From: Lactobacillus sp. ESL0701
Lineage (GTDB): Bacteria > Bacillota > Bacilli > Lactobacillales > Lactobacillaceae
Direction of reading: 5' to 3'
Assembly: GCF_029433445.1 (NCBI RefSeq)
Contig: NZ_JAQTIC010000002.1
Location: 124,001-188,000, forward strand
Length of the DNA: 64,000 nt
The notes beneath the pieces were generated by a model that saw only the letters and a list, made by a program, of their open reading frames with translations, had not been told where the DNA came from and ran no database searches. The first letter of the stretch is position 1; each line of letters begins with the position of its first letter. Shown piece after piece: positions 18,280 through 27,625 of this stretch. Made by a program: the position numbers and the translations under genes.

Positions 18280-18867
18280 TTACTGTAAATGTTGTTCGAT
18301 CCAGTCACTTAATTCTTTGACATGTATTCTTTTAACTGAGCTGTATGTCAGAACAGTAACATTGTCATAGGACAAATCCAGTGTCTTTTTCAAATTAGCA
18401 AGCACCTTATTAACTTGATTTTTTTTGACCTTATCAATTTTGGTACAAACCAATAGAATCGGTAAATTCAAGTATTGCGCATAATTATACATGGCAATAT
18501 CGTCTTTAGTTGGTTCATGACGCGAATCAACTAAAATGATTAAGCCCCTCAAATTTTCTCGCGTTTCAAGATAATCCTGAATCATTTCACCGAATTGAGC
18601 TCGTTGCGATTTTGAAACTTTAGCATAGCCATAACCAGGAACATCGACTAGATAAAACTCCTCATTGACAATGTAAAAGTTCAAGGTTTGCGTTTTTCCC
18701 GGTTGTGATGAAGTCCTGGCAAGATTTTTTCGGTTTAACAGAGAATTAATCAGGCTTGACTTACCAACGTTAGATCGTCCCGCAAGTGCAATTTCAGGCA
18801 GATCATCTTTTGGATACTGGTCTTCACGAACGGCACTAATCGCATAATCACTGCTTCTAATGATCAT
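18280..18867 (-). CDS. engB: Ribosome-biogenesis GTPase YsxC/EngB
   Basis: This 195-residue GTPase is needed for 50S subunit assembly. G motifs are complete: P-loop [12 protein letters not shown] (near 31-42), switch region with [23 protein letters not shown], and TKIDK (G4). Length is standard. Its start overlaps the clpX stop by 11 bases, so translation is coupled; the clpX-engB pair is conserved in Firmicutes. Confidence 0.95.
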   Translation of the reverse strand: MIIRSSDYAISAVREDQYPKDDLPEIALAGRSNVGKSSLINSLLNRKNLARTSSQPGKTQTLNFYIVNEEFYLVDVPGYGYAKVSKSQRAQFGEMIQDYLETRENLRGLIILVDSRHEPTKDDIAMYNYAQYLNLPILLVCTKIDKVKKNQVNKVLANLKKTLDLSYDNVTVLTYSSVKRIHVKELSDWIEQHLQ

Positions 18868-20122
18868 TTGCGGTTACCTTCATTTCATCGTCTTCTACGT
18901 GGCGAGTTATTTTGGGCTCAGCATCATGTGTAATTACGTCCTTAGTAACTTCTACTTCTTCAATATCTGTTTCACTTGGCGTTTTATACATGATACCCAT
19001 CATTGCATTTTCAATAATTGTCCGCAAACCGCGCGCGCCCATATTACGTTCAATGGCCATATCAGCAATTGCCTTTAATGCACCATCCGTGAACTTCAAT
19101 TTTACTTGGTCAAGCGCTAATAACTTCGTATATTGCTTAACTAACGCATTCTTTGGTTCTGTCAAAATCCGGACTAGGTCGGAATTATTGAGCTTATCAA
19201 GCGTGGCGATAATTGGAATCCGACCAATAAATTCGGGAATCAAGCCGAACTTAACTAGGTCAGCAGTTGTCAAATGCTGCGTCCAGGCATCATCCTGCGC
19301 CTGATTAAGTTCATTTTCAGCACTAAAACCGATAATCTTTTTGCCTAAACGATTCTTAACAATTTGTTCAATACCATCAAAGGCACCACCAACAATAAAC
19401 AAAATGTTAGTTGTGTCCATCTGGATCATCTCTTGTTGTGGGTGCTTACGTCCACCTTGTGGTGGAACGGAAGCAATAGTTCCCTCCAAGATTTTCAATA
19501 ATGACTGCTGCACGCCTTCACCGGAAACATCACGCGTAATTGAAACATTTTCTGCTTTTTTAGAAATTTTATCAATTTCATCAATATAAATAATGCCGCG
19601 TTCTGCGCGATCAATGTCATAATCAGCGTTTTGCAATAATTTAAGTAAAATATTCTCGACATCTTCGCCAACATAACCTGCCTCAGTTAAGGTAGTTGCA
19701 TCAGCGATTGCAAATGGCACATCCAAAATTCGCGCCAAAGTTTGGGCCAAATAGGTTTTACCAGAACCAGTTGGTCCAATTAAGGCAATATTTGATTTTT
19801 GTAGTTCCGTGGATGAGTCAACATCCATTTGACTAATTCGCTTGTAATGGTTGTAAACAGACACTGAAAGAACCTTTTTAGCTCGTTCCTGCCCAATCAC
19901 GTATTGATCAAGTTGCTTCTTGATTTCCATTGGTTTTGGCAGGTCATGGGCTTTTTTTAGTGAGTCTGACTTTAACTCCTCGTCAATAATCTTTTTAGAT
20001 AAATCAACACACTCATTACAGATATATACTCCGTTACCAGCAATCATCTTTTTAACTTGATCTTGTGTTTTACCACAAAAAGAGCATTTGATTTCTTCCT
20101 GATCAGTAAACTGTGTTGCCAT
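18857..20122 (-). CDS. clpX: ATP-dependent Clp protease ATP-binding subunit ClpX
   Basis: ClpX is the AAA+ unfoldase that feeds ClpP. An N-terminal zinc-binding domain ([11 protein letters not shown]...CNEC, residues about 13-38) is followed by the AAA+ module with Walker [13 protein letters not shown], Walker [11 protein letters not shown], the pore loop GYVGED, sensor segments, and RHVE-type C-terminal residues. The IGF-like loop for ClpP contact is seen as IIGFSAEN. Length 421 is typical. SD AGGAGG precedes the ATG. It lies after tig with its own spacer of 126 bases and is followed directly by engB. Confidence 0.97.
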   Translation of the reverse strand: MATQFTDQEEIKCSFCGKTQDQVKKMIAGNGVYICNECVDLSKKIIDEELKSDSLKKAHDLPKPMEIKKQLDQYVIGQERAKKVLSVSVYNHYKRISQMDVDSSTELQKSNIALIGPTGSGKTYLAQTLARILDVPFAIADATTLTEAGYVGEDVENILLKLLQNADYDIDRAERGIIYIDEIDKISKKAENVSITRDVSGEGVQQSLLKILEGTIASVPPQGGRKHPQQEMIQMDTTNILFIVGGAFDGIEQIVKNRLGKKIIGFSAENELNQAQDDAWTQHLTTADLVKFGLIPEFIGRIPIIATLDKLNNSDLVRILTEPKNALVKQYTKLLALDQVKLKFTDGALKAIADMAIERNMGARGLRTIIENAMMGIMYKTPSETDIEEVEVTKDVITHDAEPKITRHVEDDEMKVTANDH

Positions 20123-20200
20123 ACTATTCCTCCTGTAATCTACAAGAATAAGGTTATCATAAATTTTAAAAAGTACCAGAACTATTTGCTTGTAGAAAAT

Positions 20201-20233
20201 AAAAAAGGTGGTTTATCACAAACCACCTTTTTT
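20201..20233 (-). terminator. Terminator after tig
   Basis: A perfect 14-base stem (AAAAAAGGTGGTTT / AAACCACCTTTTTT) with a 5-base loop and flanking A/T tracts lies just after the tig stop, upstream of clpX. clpX therefore probably has its own promoter. Confidence 0.9.
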
Positions 20234-20248
20234 ATTAGAAATTAAATT

Positions 20249-21571
20249 CTATTTTTTATTAGACTTGTCGTCTTCTTTAATCTTAGACTTAGCAACTTGT
20301 TTAGCGTTGTCAGCTACAAGATCGATGGCCTTGCGAACATTAATATCATGAGCAAGCATTTCATCTGTCAAAGTACCACGGACAGTCTTCTCATCCATAT
20401 TGTATTCACTAGCAAGATCCTTGACTTCCTTGTCAATTTCTTCCTTTGAAGCTTTAAGATCTTCAGCCTTAACAATTGCTTCAAGAACTAAGTTAGTCTT
20501 AACTCTTTCTGCAGCGTCCTTGCTAAATTGAGCACGCAATTGATCCTCAGTTGTATTAGTTAACTTGTAGTAAGTTTGTGGACTAATACCTTGGCGTTGC
20601 ATGTTACCCAAGTACTGGTTCATTTGGGTGTTAACGTCTTCTTGAAGCATTGCATCAGGAATTTCGTCAATTGTAGCGTTAGCCACAGCACCTTCAATAG
20701 CTGCTTGCTCAATAGCATCCTTAGCAGTATTTTCTTTTTGTTCCTTCAAGCTCTTCTTGATCTTATCTTTTAATTCATCAAGAGTTTCAACAGAATCATC
20801 AACATCCTTAGCAAATTCATCGTCTAATTTAGGCATTTGCTTTGACTTGATTTCATGAATCTTAGTTGCAAAGTGAGCTTCTTTACCAGCTAAGTCTTTA
20901 GCACCGTAGTTTTCTGGGAAGGTAACTACTACATCAACATCGTCACCAGCTTCGTGACCAATAAGTTGGTCTTCAAAGCCAGGGATAAACGTGTTAGAAC
21001 CAAGTTCAAGTGAGTAATCGTCAGCAGAGCCACCATCAAAGGTCTTGCCGTCAATTGTACCCTTGTAGTCAATTGTTACAGTGTCGCCTTTTTCAGAAGC
21101 ACCCTTCTTAAGAACAAGTTCAGCATTCTTTTCACGGTCTTTTTCAAGTTCAGCATCAATATCCTTAGCATAAACACGTGTGTTTTGCTTAGGTACTTCA
21201 ATACCCTTGTAGTCGCCCAATTCAACTTCAGGTTCAACGGAAACAATAGCCTTCATTGTCCAATCCTTGTCAGCATCCATTGCCATAGGTTGAATTTGTG
21301 GTTGACCTACAGCAGCAATACCAGCTTCTTCAACAGCAGCTGAATATGCCTCTGGCAAAACAATGTTCAAAGCATTCTCATATAATGCTTCTTCACCATA
21401 GTATTGGTCAAAAATAACGCGAGAAACATGACCTTTTCTAAAGCCAGGAACACGCAAACTATTCTTTACTCTTTTAAAAGCTTGATCCAAGCCGCGCTTA
21501 ACCTCAGCTTGAGAAATATCAAAAGTAAGTTCTCCGGCAGTCTTACCGGTCTTATTCCATTTTACAGACAT
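20249..21571 (-). CDS. tig: Trigger factor
   Basis: Trigger factor is the ribosome-bound chaperone and peptidyl-prolyl isomerase for nascent chains. The N-terminal ribosome-binding domain contains the signature [11 protein letters not shown] (GFRxGxxP-like; here the final Pro is replaced by Ser or Val). The FKBP-type PPIase domain (about 160-245, [20 protein letters not shown]) and the C-terminal helical arms follow. The 440 residues are the expected size, ending in a lysine/aspartate-rich tail. SD TTGGAGGT precedes the ATG. It lies between tuf and clpX, each separated by a terminator. Confidence 0.96.
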   Translation of the reverse strand: MSVKWNKTGKTAGELTFDISQAEVKRGLDQAFKRVKNSLRVPGFRKGHVSRVIFDQYYGEEALYENALNIVLPEAYSAAVEEAGIAAVGQPQIQPMAMDADKDWTMKAIVSVEPEVELGDYKGIEVPKQNTRVYAKDIDAELEKDREKNAELVLKKGASEKGDTVTIDYKGTIDGKTFDGGSADDYSLELGSNTFIPGFEDQLIGHEAGDDVDVVVTFPENYGAKDLAGKEAHFATKIHEIKSKQMPKLDDEFAKDVDDSVETLDELKDKIKKSLKEQKENTAKDAIEQAAIEGAVANATIDEIPDAMLQEDVNTQMNQYLGNMQRQGISPQTYYKLTNTTEDQLRAQFSKDAAERVKTNLVLEAIVKAEDLKASKEEIDKEVKDLASEYNMDEKTVRGTLTDEMLAHDINVRKAIDLVADNAKQVAKSKIKEDDKSNKK

Positions 21572-21660
21572 TAATTAAATACCTCCAATGTCGAGTTCGA
21601 TCGCTTTGTTGCGTACTAAATTATCTTACATTAAACGCGCGCAAAAAACAAATTTAGGCA

Positions 21661-21697
21661 AAAAAAATGTACTTCTATGAAGAAGTACATCTTTTTT
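21661..21697 (-). terminator. Terminator after tuf
   Basis: ATGTACTTC (21667-21675) and GAAGTACAT (21682-21690) form a perfect stem; eight T residues follow on the minus strand. It lies between tuf and tig. Confidence 0.9.
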
Positions 21698-21714
21698 AAC
21701 TGTCTCTTTAGAAA

Positions 21715-22905
21715 CTAGTCAAGAATTTCAGTAACCTGACCAGCACCAACAGTACGACCACCTTCACGGATAGTGAACTTAGTACCCTTTTCAATGGCAG
21801 CTGGTTTAATCAAAGTAACAGTAAATTCTGTGTTATCACCAGGCATAACCATTTCAGTACCTTCTGGCAATTCGATTTCACCAGTAATATCAGTGGTGTG
21901 GAAGTAGAATTGTGGACGGTAGTCTGAGAAGAATGGAGTATGACGTCCTCCTTCTTCCTTCTTCAAAACATAAACTTGACCCTTAAATTCTTTATGGGTT
22001 TGAATTGAGCCAGGTGCAGCCAAAACTTGTCCACGAACAACTTGATCACGGTCAATACCACGAAGCAATACACCAACGTTATCTCCGGCTTCACCCAAGT
22101 CTAAAGTCTTGTGGAACATTTCCAAACCAGTAACAACTGACTTAAGAACTTCTGGTACCAAACCAACGATTTCAACTTCGTCACCGGTCTTGATAGTACC
22201 ACGGTCGATACGACCTGAAGCAACAGTACCACGACCAGTAATAGTGAAGACATCTTCAACTGGCATTAAGAATGGCTTGTCAGTTTGACGTTCTGGAGTT
22301 GGAATGTATTCGTCAACAGTGTCCATTAACTTCATGATAACGTCTTGTTGTTCCTTGTCACCTTGTAAAGCTTTCAAAGCTGAACCACGGATAACTGGAA
22401 TATCATCACCAGGGTAATCGTATTCAGTTAACAAGTCACGAACTTCCATTTCAACCAAGTCGATCAATTCTGGGTCGTCAACTAAGTCAGTCTTGTTTAA
22501 GAAGACAACGATGTAGTTAACACCAACTTGACGAGCAAGCAAAATGTGTTCACGAGTTTGTGGCATAGGACCATCAGTTGCGGCAACAACTAAGATAGCA
22601 CCATCCATTTGAGCAGCACCGGTAATCATGTTCTTGATGTAGTCGGCGTGACCCGGAGCGTCCATGTGAGCGTAGTGACGATTTTCAGTTTCGTACTCTA
22701 CGTGGGCGGTATTGATAGTAATACCACGTTCCTTTTCTTCTGGCGCAGCATCGATTTCTGAATAATCTTCAGCCTTTGCTAAGCCTTTTTCTGATAAAAC
22801 TTTAGTAATAGCCGCAGTTAAAGTGGTCTTACCATGGTCAACGTGACCGATAGTACCAATGTTTACGTGTGGCTTCGTTCTAACGTAATGTTCTTTTTCT
22901 GCCAT
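21715..22905 (-). CDS. tuf: Elongation factor Tu
   Basis: EF-Tu delivers aminoacyl-tRNA to the ribosome. The protein starts [20 protein letters not shown] and has G1 GHVDHGKT, G3 DAPGHADY, G4 NKTD, and G5 SALKAL, then beta-barrel domains 2 and 3 ending in [10 protein letters not shown]. The 396 residues are the usual length. I start at the ATG at 22905, which follows AGGAGGGT by about 7 bases; the open frame extends nine codons upstream without support. A promoter lies about 140 bases upstream, leaving a long leader. Confidence 0.98.
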   Translation of the reverse strand: MAEKEHYVRTKPHVNIGTIGHVDHGKTTLTAAITKVLSEKGLAKAEDYSEIDAAPEEKERGITINTAHVEYETENRHYAHMDAPGHADYIKNMITGAAQMDGAILVVAATDGPMPQTREHILLARQVGVNYIVVFLNKTDLVDDPELIDLVEMEVRDLLTEYDYPGDDIPVIRGSALKALQGDKEQQDVIMKLMDTVDEYIPTPERQTDKPFLMPVEDVFTITGRGTVASGRIDRGTIKTGDEVEIVGLVPEVLKSVVTGLEMFHKTLDLGEAGDNVGVLLRGIDRDQVVRGQVLAAPGSIQTHKEFKGQVYVLKKEEGGRHTPFFSDYRPQFYFHTTDITGEIELPEGTEMVMPGDNTEFTVTLIKPAAIEKGTKFTIREGGRTVGAGQVTEILD

Positions 22906-23046
22906 TAAAATGACCCTCCTGTAATTTTGCAAGAAGTCCGTTGAGTAAGTAACGGATAATTCTCTGTTGAATATTGTACTACTTTCATTGGCAAATGCCT
23001 AGTATTTTAATGCATAGAGCCATGCCTAATGAAAACGTCCTTTGCT

Positions 23047-23074
23047 ATTATACTAAATACTTTCAAAAAGTAAA
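23047..23074 (-). promoter_or_regulatory. Promoter of tuf
   Basis: On the minus strand TTTACT (23069-23074) and a perfect TATAAT (23047-23052) are spaced by 16 bases. The start would be near 23040, giving a leader of about 135 bases with two inverted repeats (GGCAT/ATGCC and CCGTT/AACGG). Confidence 0.65.
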
Positions 23075-23090
23075 GTCTTTTTATTCAAAA

Positions 23091-23924
23091 TTATTTAGGT
23101 AAATTAGCATAAACTTGCTCAAACAGCTTACGGTGACCTCGACCATCGTGATGTTCAATATATGATGCAAGATCACTAGCAAAGCTGTCTGGCTCATCAA
23201 CGTACTTAGCTAGTTTAGGATAAAGACTGCCTAAAATCAAGTTTACTTCACCCAAAACCGTTGGTAATTGATTAGGACGATGATAATATCGCGAGCCGAT
23301 TGCTGAAATAATTTCGCGGTAAACTGTACCCTTTTCCAATAATTCAGTTTCTTGAGGGATAAATTCTTCATTTTGACCTAACACCAAAACGTGAATCTTA
23401 TCCTTAACCCCAAGACGAACTAAATCTTCGCACAGAGCAATCCGCACGGCAAAGTTTAAGCTTGGATCCAGCAAAAGGCTTTGAGCAAAGTTAATAAAAT
23501 TAGGTAAATCCAATTTGAACAACTGCTCATAATCAAACTGGGTAACCTGCTTTTTCTGCTTAAAATTTTGCATTACCTCTTGCTGCTGAGCTAGAGCAAT
23601 TGGCGTAACAGTAATCTTAACCCTATTTTTACTTAAATTTTGGACTTCAAGCGCTTCAATCAAAAAATGATTTGCCTGTAAAATTTTACTGTACTCCGCA
23701 AAAATCGCTTGGTCAGAAAAAAGATCAGGTTCTTCTTTAATTAACGCAAAAGCAGCATACTCTTGCCCAGCTTTTAAGTATAAATCACAAAGACTGATTA
23801 CTAATTCAGTTGTGCGACCACTGCGCAATGCTTCTTCTAAATATTGGATTCCCTGCTCAAAATCACCAGCTGCTGCGCTTTTTTGGGCTAAATTAATTAA
23901 ATTTTGTTGACTCAGTGAAGTCAT
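23091..23924 (-). CDS. TPR-containing protein encoded next to RNase J2
   Basis: The N-terminal third of this 277-residue protein shows tetratricopeptide-like helix pairs (AAAGDFEQGIQYLEEALRSG at about 18-37, then LCDLYLKAGQEYAAFALIKE). The rest is helical with no catalytic motif that I recognise. It begins 2 bases after the rnjB stop, so the two are almost certainly co-transcribed. TPR proteins mediate protein contacts, so a partner role for RNase J2 or the ribosome is possible but unproven. The low-complexity run QQQEV and QKKQ are the only oddities. No signal peptide or membrane helix is present. Confidence 0.75.
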   Translation of the reverse strand: MTSLSQQNLINLAQKSAAAGDFEQGIQYLEEALRSGRTTELVISLCDLYLKAGQEYAAFALIKEEPDLFSDQAIFAEYSKILQANHFLIEALEVQNLSKNRVKITVTPIALAQQQEVMQNFKQKKQVTQFDYEQLFKLDLPNFINFAQSLLLDPSLNFAVRIALCEDLVRLGVKDKIHVLVLGQNEEFIPQETELLEKGTVYREIISAIGSRYYHRPNQLPTVLGEVNLILGSLYPKLAKYVDEPDSFASDLASYIEHHDGRGHRKLFEQVYANLPK

Positions 23925-23926
23925 CT

Positions 23927-25696
23927 TTAGTCCTTTTGCCCAGCTTTTTGGTTCGACTTTTTATTTGTTGGCGCTTGTTGTTCAGCATCCTGCTTATTAT
24001 TACGCTTTTGCATTGCTCGATGGCGATTTTGATTAACTTCCATCACAACTGGCAAGACAACAGGTCGACGATTAGTCTGCTTGTATAAGAACTTCTCAAG
24101 GTCATTACGGACATCTTGCTTAATCTCAGTCCAATCAAATTTTTTATGAGCAAAATTATTGTTGATAGTTTCCTTGATTAACTCAATGCTGTCATGCATT
24201 AGCTTACGATTAGCCTTAATATAGACAAATCCGCGGCTGGTAACCTGGGGCTCGGCAATAATCTTCTTCTTGCGGCGGTCAATTGTAACAACAGCAATAA
24301 AGATACCATCATCAGACAATACTTCTCGATCACGCAAAACGATATTGCCCACATCCCCGATACCTGAGCCGTCAATCATGGTATCCTCACCTGGTACTGG
24401 GTCAGTTAAGTACAATTTCTTTTGCTTGAAGTCGTAGCTCAAGCAGTCACCATTTTTGGTAATAAAAATATTTTCTTTCTTCAAGCCAGTTCTTATTGCT
24501 AAATCCTTATGGATTTCAAGCAGACGATATTCACCAATTACTGGGATTAAAAACTTTGGCTTTAAAGTATCAATTAATAGCTGCAAATCGCGGCCAGTCG
24601 CATGACCACTTGTATGTTTGGCATGTCCTAATTGGATTACAGTTCCTCCAGCACGGTAAACCATATCGCTTGTTTGAGCGAGTGTTGTTTCAACCGCGTG
24701 AGACGGTGTTGTCGAAATAAAGACCAAATCGCCCTGATGAATTGTAATCATGCTATGCCGATTTTGTGCCATTTTCTGTAAAGAATTAAGCGGCTCACCC
24801 ATCTGACCGGTTTCTAAGATTACCGTCTTATTATCAGGAGTTGTCTTCAGGTCTTTGACCCGCATTAATAAGCCCTTAGGTGCCTTAAGATAGCCTAATT
24901 CCATTGCTGTTCGAGCAATCTTAGCCACGTCGCGGCCAGTTAATAAAACGCGTCTGCCAGTTCTTTGAGCGGCATTAAAAACTTCCTGCATTCTAATAAT
25001 ATTAGATGCCTTGGCAGCAACAATAATACGTCCCTCAGTATTACGAAAGACATTAGTAACGTAGTCACCAATACTTTGCTCAGAAACATTTGGTAACGAT
25101 GCTTCCGCGTTTGACGAATCACTTAAAAGTGCTAAAACACCTTTTTGCGAAATTTCAGCGAGTCGATCCATATCAGTGCGATAATTCGGCGCTGCTGATG
25201 GGTCAAATTTGAAATCTCCCGTATAGACAACTTCACCGGCTGGAGTATGGACATCAATTCCTAATGAATCTGGAATCGAATGTGTTGTATGGAAAAACGA
25301 AATATTCGCATTCTTAAAATCAATTTCAGTTTCCGCATCAATTGTATGAAACAGACTATTCTTACAACGCTTGTTGACCCGCTTAACCTTGATCTTAGCG
25401 AGTTCAATCGTTAATTGTGAGCCAAATACCGGAATATCATAGTCTCGCAAAATATACGGTAAGGCACCGATAGAGTCAGCGTGTCCATGCGTCAAAAAGA
25501 TGCCGACAACCTGATCGCCGTATTGCTCAAAAAAATCAAGATCCGGAATAACCAAATCGATTCCAAACAAAGAACTATCAGGATACTTCAGTCCTGCATC
25601 AAGGACAAAAATTTCATCATTGACTTGAACAGCGAACATGTCTTTTCCTTGTTCGCGGACGCCGCTCAAAATCATTATTTTAACTTGATCAGCCAT
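23927..25696 (-). CDS. rnjB: Ribonuclease J2-type protein with degenerate active site
   Basis: This 589-residue protein has the full RNase J layout: metallo-beta-lactamase core, beta-CASP insertion and C-terminal domain, plus a Lys/Gln-rich tail (after about 560). The key motif reads HGHADSIGALP (His70, His72, Asp74, then Ser75 where RNase J1 has His). The later PVHGEY motif reads PVIGEY (Ile387 for His). Two zinc ligands are therefore lost, while THSIPD and GDFKFD are kept. Such loss is known for RNase J2, which acts mainly as a partner of J1. The intact J1 is at 37392-39071. A TPR gene follows 2 bases downstream. Confidence 0.9.
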   Translation of the reverse strand: MADQVKIMILSGVREQGKDMFAVQVNDEIFVLDAGLKYPDSSLFGIDLVIPDLDFFEQYGDQVVGIFLTHGHADSIGALPYILRDYDIPVFGSQLTIELAKIKVKRVNKRCKNSLFHTIDAETEIDFKNANISFFHTTHSIPDSLGIDVHTPAGEVVYTGDFKFDPSAAPNYRTDMDRLAEISQKGVLALLSDSSNAEASLPNVSEQSIGDYVTNVFRNTEGRIIVAAKASNIIRMQEVFNAAQRTGRRVLLTGRDVAKIARTAMELGYLKAPKGLLMRVKDLKTTPDNKTVILETGQMGEPLNSLQKMAQNRHSMITIHQGDLVFISTTPSHAVETTLAQTSDMVYRAGGTVIQLGHAKHTSGHATGRDLQLLIDTLKPKFLIPVIGEYRLLEIHKDLAIRTGLKKENIFITKNGDCLSYDFKQKKLYLTDPVPGEDTMIDGSGIGDVGNIVLRDREVLSDDGIFIAVVTIDRRKKKIIAEPQVTSRGFVYIKANRKLMHDSIELIKETINNNFAHKKFDWTEIKQDVRNDLEKFLYKQTNRRPVVLPVVMEVNQNRHRAMQKRNNKQDAEQQAPTNKKSNQKAGQKD

Positions 25697-25806
25697 TATA
25701 CTTCCTTTTCTATTTCTATTCAGTTGTTATTTTATGGATCATAGCGATCACAACGTAAAAAGTATCTTTATTAATTTTAGCATAAAAAGTAATGATGACA
25801 AAAATA

Positions 25807-25837
25807 AAAAAGCCAGTTCGAAACGAGCTGACTTTTT
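25807..25837 (-). terminator. Terminator after rpsO
   Basis: Arms 25807-25820 and 25824-25837 pair around a 3-base loop. The two non-Watson-Crick positions are G-U wobbles only in the minus-strand RNA, which fits termination of rpsO rather than a plus-strand transcript. A T tract follows. Confidence 0.85.
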
Positions 25838-25851
25838 TATCATATTTGCAA

Positions 25852-26121
25852 TTAACGACGTAAACCTAACTTCTTGATTAATTCACGGTAACGATTAATA
25901 TCGTTATCTTGTAAGTAACGAAGCAAGTTACGACGGTGACCAATCTTCTTCAGTAAACCAACGTAAGAATGGTGATCATGTGAGTGACTCTTCATGTGTT
26001 CAGTCAAGTTGTTGATATCTGTAGTCAAGATTGCAACTTGAACCTCAGTTGAGCCTGTATCGCCTTCGTGAGTTGCGTACTTCTTAATGATTTCGTCTTT
26101 TTCAGCTTTTGAAATTGCCAT
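25852..26121 (-). CDS. rpsO: 30S ribosomal protein S15
   Basis: This 89-residue protein has the S15 signature: [30 protein letters not shown] and [20 protein letters not shown]...RRNLLRYL (shown in parts). S15 nucleates the central domain of 16S rRNA and often represses its own translation. SD AAAGGTG precedes the ATG by about 9 bases. It is monocistronic between its own promoter and terminator and divergent from rpsT. Confidence 0.97.
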   Translation of the reverse strand: MAISKAEKDEIIKKYATHEGDTGSTEVQVAILTTDINNLTEHMKSHSHDHHSYVGLLKKIGHRRNLLRYLQDNDINRYRELIKKLGLRR

Positions 26122-26154
26122 AATATTTTTTCACCTTTCACTAAAATAATTGCC

Positions 26155-26200
26155 GTTAACAACGTTAACCGTCAGGTGTGAGCGTGCAAACAGCGTTAAC
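26155..26200 (-). promoter_or_regulatory. rpsO leader with three GTTAAC palindromes (possible S15 autoregulatory structure)
   Basis: GTTAAC occurs at 26155-26160, 26164-26169 and 26195-26200. In the rpsO transcript CCGTTAAC and GTTAACGG form an 8-base inverted repeat, and AACCG can pair with CGGTT, so two mutually exclusive folds are possible. The block lies between the rpsO promoter and its SD. S15 represses its own mRNA in several bacteria through leader structures; that this is one is inference. Confidence 0.4.
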
Positions 26201-26216
26201 GGTTCACAACAATAGT

Positions 26217-26245
26217 ATAATACAGATTATTTTTTTAAAAAGCAA
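26217..26245 (-). promoter_or_regulatory. Promoter of rpsO
   Basis: On the minus strand TTGCTT (26240-26245) and TATTAT (26217-26222) are 17 bases apart. The start would be near 26210, giving a leader of about 90 bases. Confidence 0.6.
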
Positions 26246-26257
26246 GTATAAATTATC

Positions 26258-26286
26258 TTGCATCTGAGATTATTCTCCAGTATAAT
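26258..26286 (+). promoter_or_regulatory. Promoter of rpsT
   Basis: TTGCAT (26258-26263) and a perfect TATAAT (26281-26286) are separated by exactly 17 bases. The ATG of rpsT follows about 38 bases later. This is one of the clearest promoters in the window. Confidence 0.8.
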
Positions 26287-26323
26287 CAATTAAGTAAAAT
26301 TACGATCAATGGAGGTGAATCTC

Positions 26324-26575
26324 ATGCCACAAATCAAATCAGCTATTAAGCGTGTTAAAACTCAAGATGCTGCTAGAAAGCGTAACGCCGCTCAAATGAA
26401 CCAGTTAAGAACTGCTGTTAAGAAGTTCAAGACTGCTCAAGCAGCCGGTGCTGAAGACGCCTCCGAATTACACATTGCTGCTGCTCGTGCTTTGGACAAG
26501 GCTGCTTCAAAGGGTCTTATTCATAAGAACAAGGCTAGCCGTGACAAGAGTCGTTTGGCTAAATTGGCTAAATAG
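26324..26575 (+). CDS. rpsT: 30S ribosomal protein S20
   Basis: The 83-residue basic protein begins [20 protein letters not shown], the conserved S20 start, and ends in the usual [12 protein letters not shown] segment. S20 binds 16S rRNA early in 30S assembly. The ATG at 26324 follows a strong SD (GGAGGTGA); an in-frame ATG at 26309 overlaps that SD and is rejected. It has a good promoter and a perfect terminator, and faces holA. Confidence 0.97.
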   Translation: MPQIKSAIKRVKTQDAARKRNAAQMNQLRTAVKKFKTAQAAGAEDASELHIAAARALDKAASKGLIHKNKASRDKSRLAKLAK

Positions 26576-26603
26576 TTAGCCCGATTTTTATTGACTAACA
26601 ATT

Positions 26604-26638
26604 AAAAAGACAAGAATCATTTCGATTCTTGTCTTTTT
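26604..26638. terminator. Bidirectional terminator between rpsT and holA
   Basis: A perfect 15-base stem (arms 26604-26618 and 26624-26638) with a 5-base loop, flanked by A and T tracts. It lies between the converging rpsT and holA stops. Confidence 0.92.
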
Positions 26639-27625
26639 TTATACATTCAAGATAAATAATTTTAGAAAATTATCTTCATGATACTGCCCGTTTTTATAAT
26701 TAAAGTCCAGCTTAATTGCTTCTTCCAGCAGGCTCATTAATTTTTCAAGGGCTAGCCGATTATCCAACGCTAACTTTACGCGGTACGGATGCACGCCAAG
26801 TGCTTTTACAATCTGGGACTCACTTCTTCCCCGCTTTTGCAAAATTTTCGCAGCTAATATTAATTCTAATTGATTTTCAAAAACTGCTAACAACTGGATT
26901 GGATTACTCCCTTCACGCAATTGGTTATCAAGCCGGTTAATCGCTTCTTGATAGTTATGCTTTAATGCAGACTCCAAAATAGCAAAAACATTTTGTGCAA
27001 GCGACAAGTCGACATTTTGTACAATTTCCTGTTCAGTAATTTTTCCGTCAACTGCAATCATCTTCAGCTTATTATAATTACCTAAAATCGTATCCAATAC
27101 CTGATCACTGCGCTGCAGTAATAATTGCAATCCCGTGCGCGAAATTTGGTAACCTTCAGCAGCAATTAAATTTTTAGTTACCGGCGCAACTTCATAAGTT
27201 TTAACCTTAGTTTCAACAACATTAAACTGCTGCAAGACGGTTTTAGTTAATTTTTTACGGCGGTCAACCTTGTCATATGACGCTACCAGCACAACAAGGT
27301 CATCCAACTGCTGCAGATTTGCAAAAATTTCTTGTAACTGATCCATCTGCTTCTGCATTTTTTTAGGCGCCTTGGTCGTTAAGAAGAATGGATTTTTGAC
27401 CGTGATAATTTTTTGTTGGCTAAATAAGCTTGATTCGGTAAGGTCCGCGATTAATTCATCAATGCCTTCACTTTCGCAATCAACATTAACCCGTTCCAAG
27501 TCATTAAAGCGTTCCTCACGCGTATAAGAACGAGCTAGATAGTCATTTAAAAAGCTATCTTCACCTAAGATTAGTGTTTGCGGATTGCTGCTATTGGAAT
27601 TTTTAAATAAAGAAAGTAATGTCAT
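26639..27625 (-). CDS. holA: DNA polymerase III delta subunit
   Basis: HolA is the clamp-loader subunit that opens the sliding clamp. The 328-residue protein matches the Firmicute YqeN/HolA family: an N-terminal AAA+-like domain (LILGEDSFLNDYLAR, then SLFSQQKIITVKNPFF) and C-terminal collar domain (NPIQLLAVFENQLELILAAK, LGVHPYRVKLAL). It lacks Walker motifs, as delta should. It overlaps the comEC stop by 4 bases (ATGA), which fits the comEA-comEC-holA order common in Bacilli. Confidence 0.93.
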   Translation of the reverse strand: MTLLSLFKNSNSSNPQTLILGEDSFLNDYLARSYTREERFNDLERVNVDCESEGIDELIADLTESSLFSQQKIITVKNPFFLTTKAPKKMQKQMDQLQEIFANLQQLDDLVVLVASYDKVDRRKKLTKTVLQQFNVVETKVKTYEVAPVTKNLIAAEGYQISRTGLQLLLQRSDQVLDTILGNYNKLKMIAVDGKITEQEIVQNVDLSLAQNVFAILESALKHNYQEAINRLDNQLREGSNPIQLLAVFENQLELILAAKILQKRGRSESQIVKALGVHPYRVKLALDNRLALEKLMSLLEEAIKLDFNYKNGQYHEDNFLKLFILNV

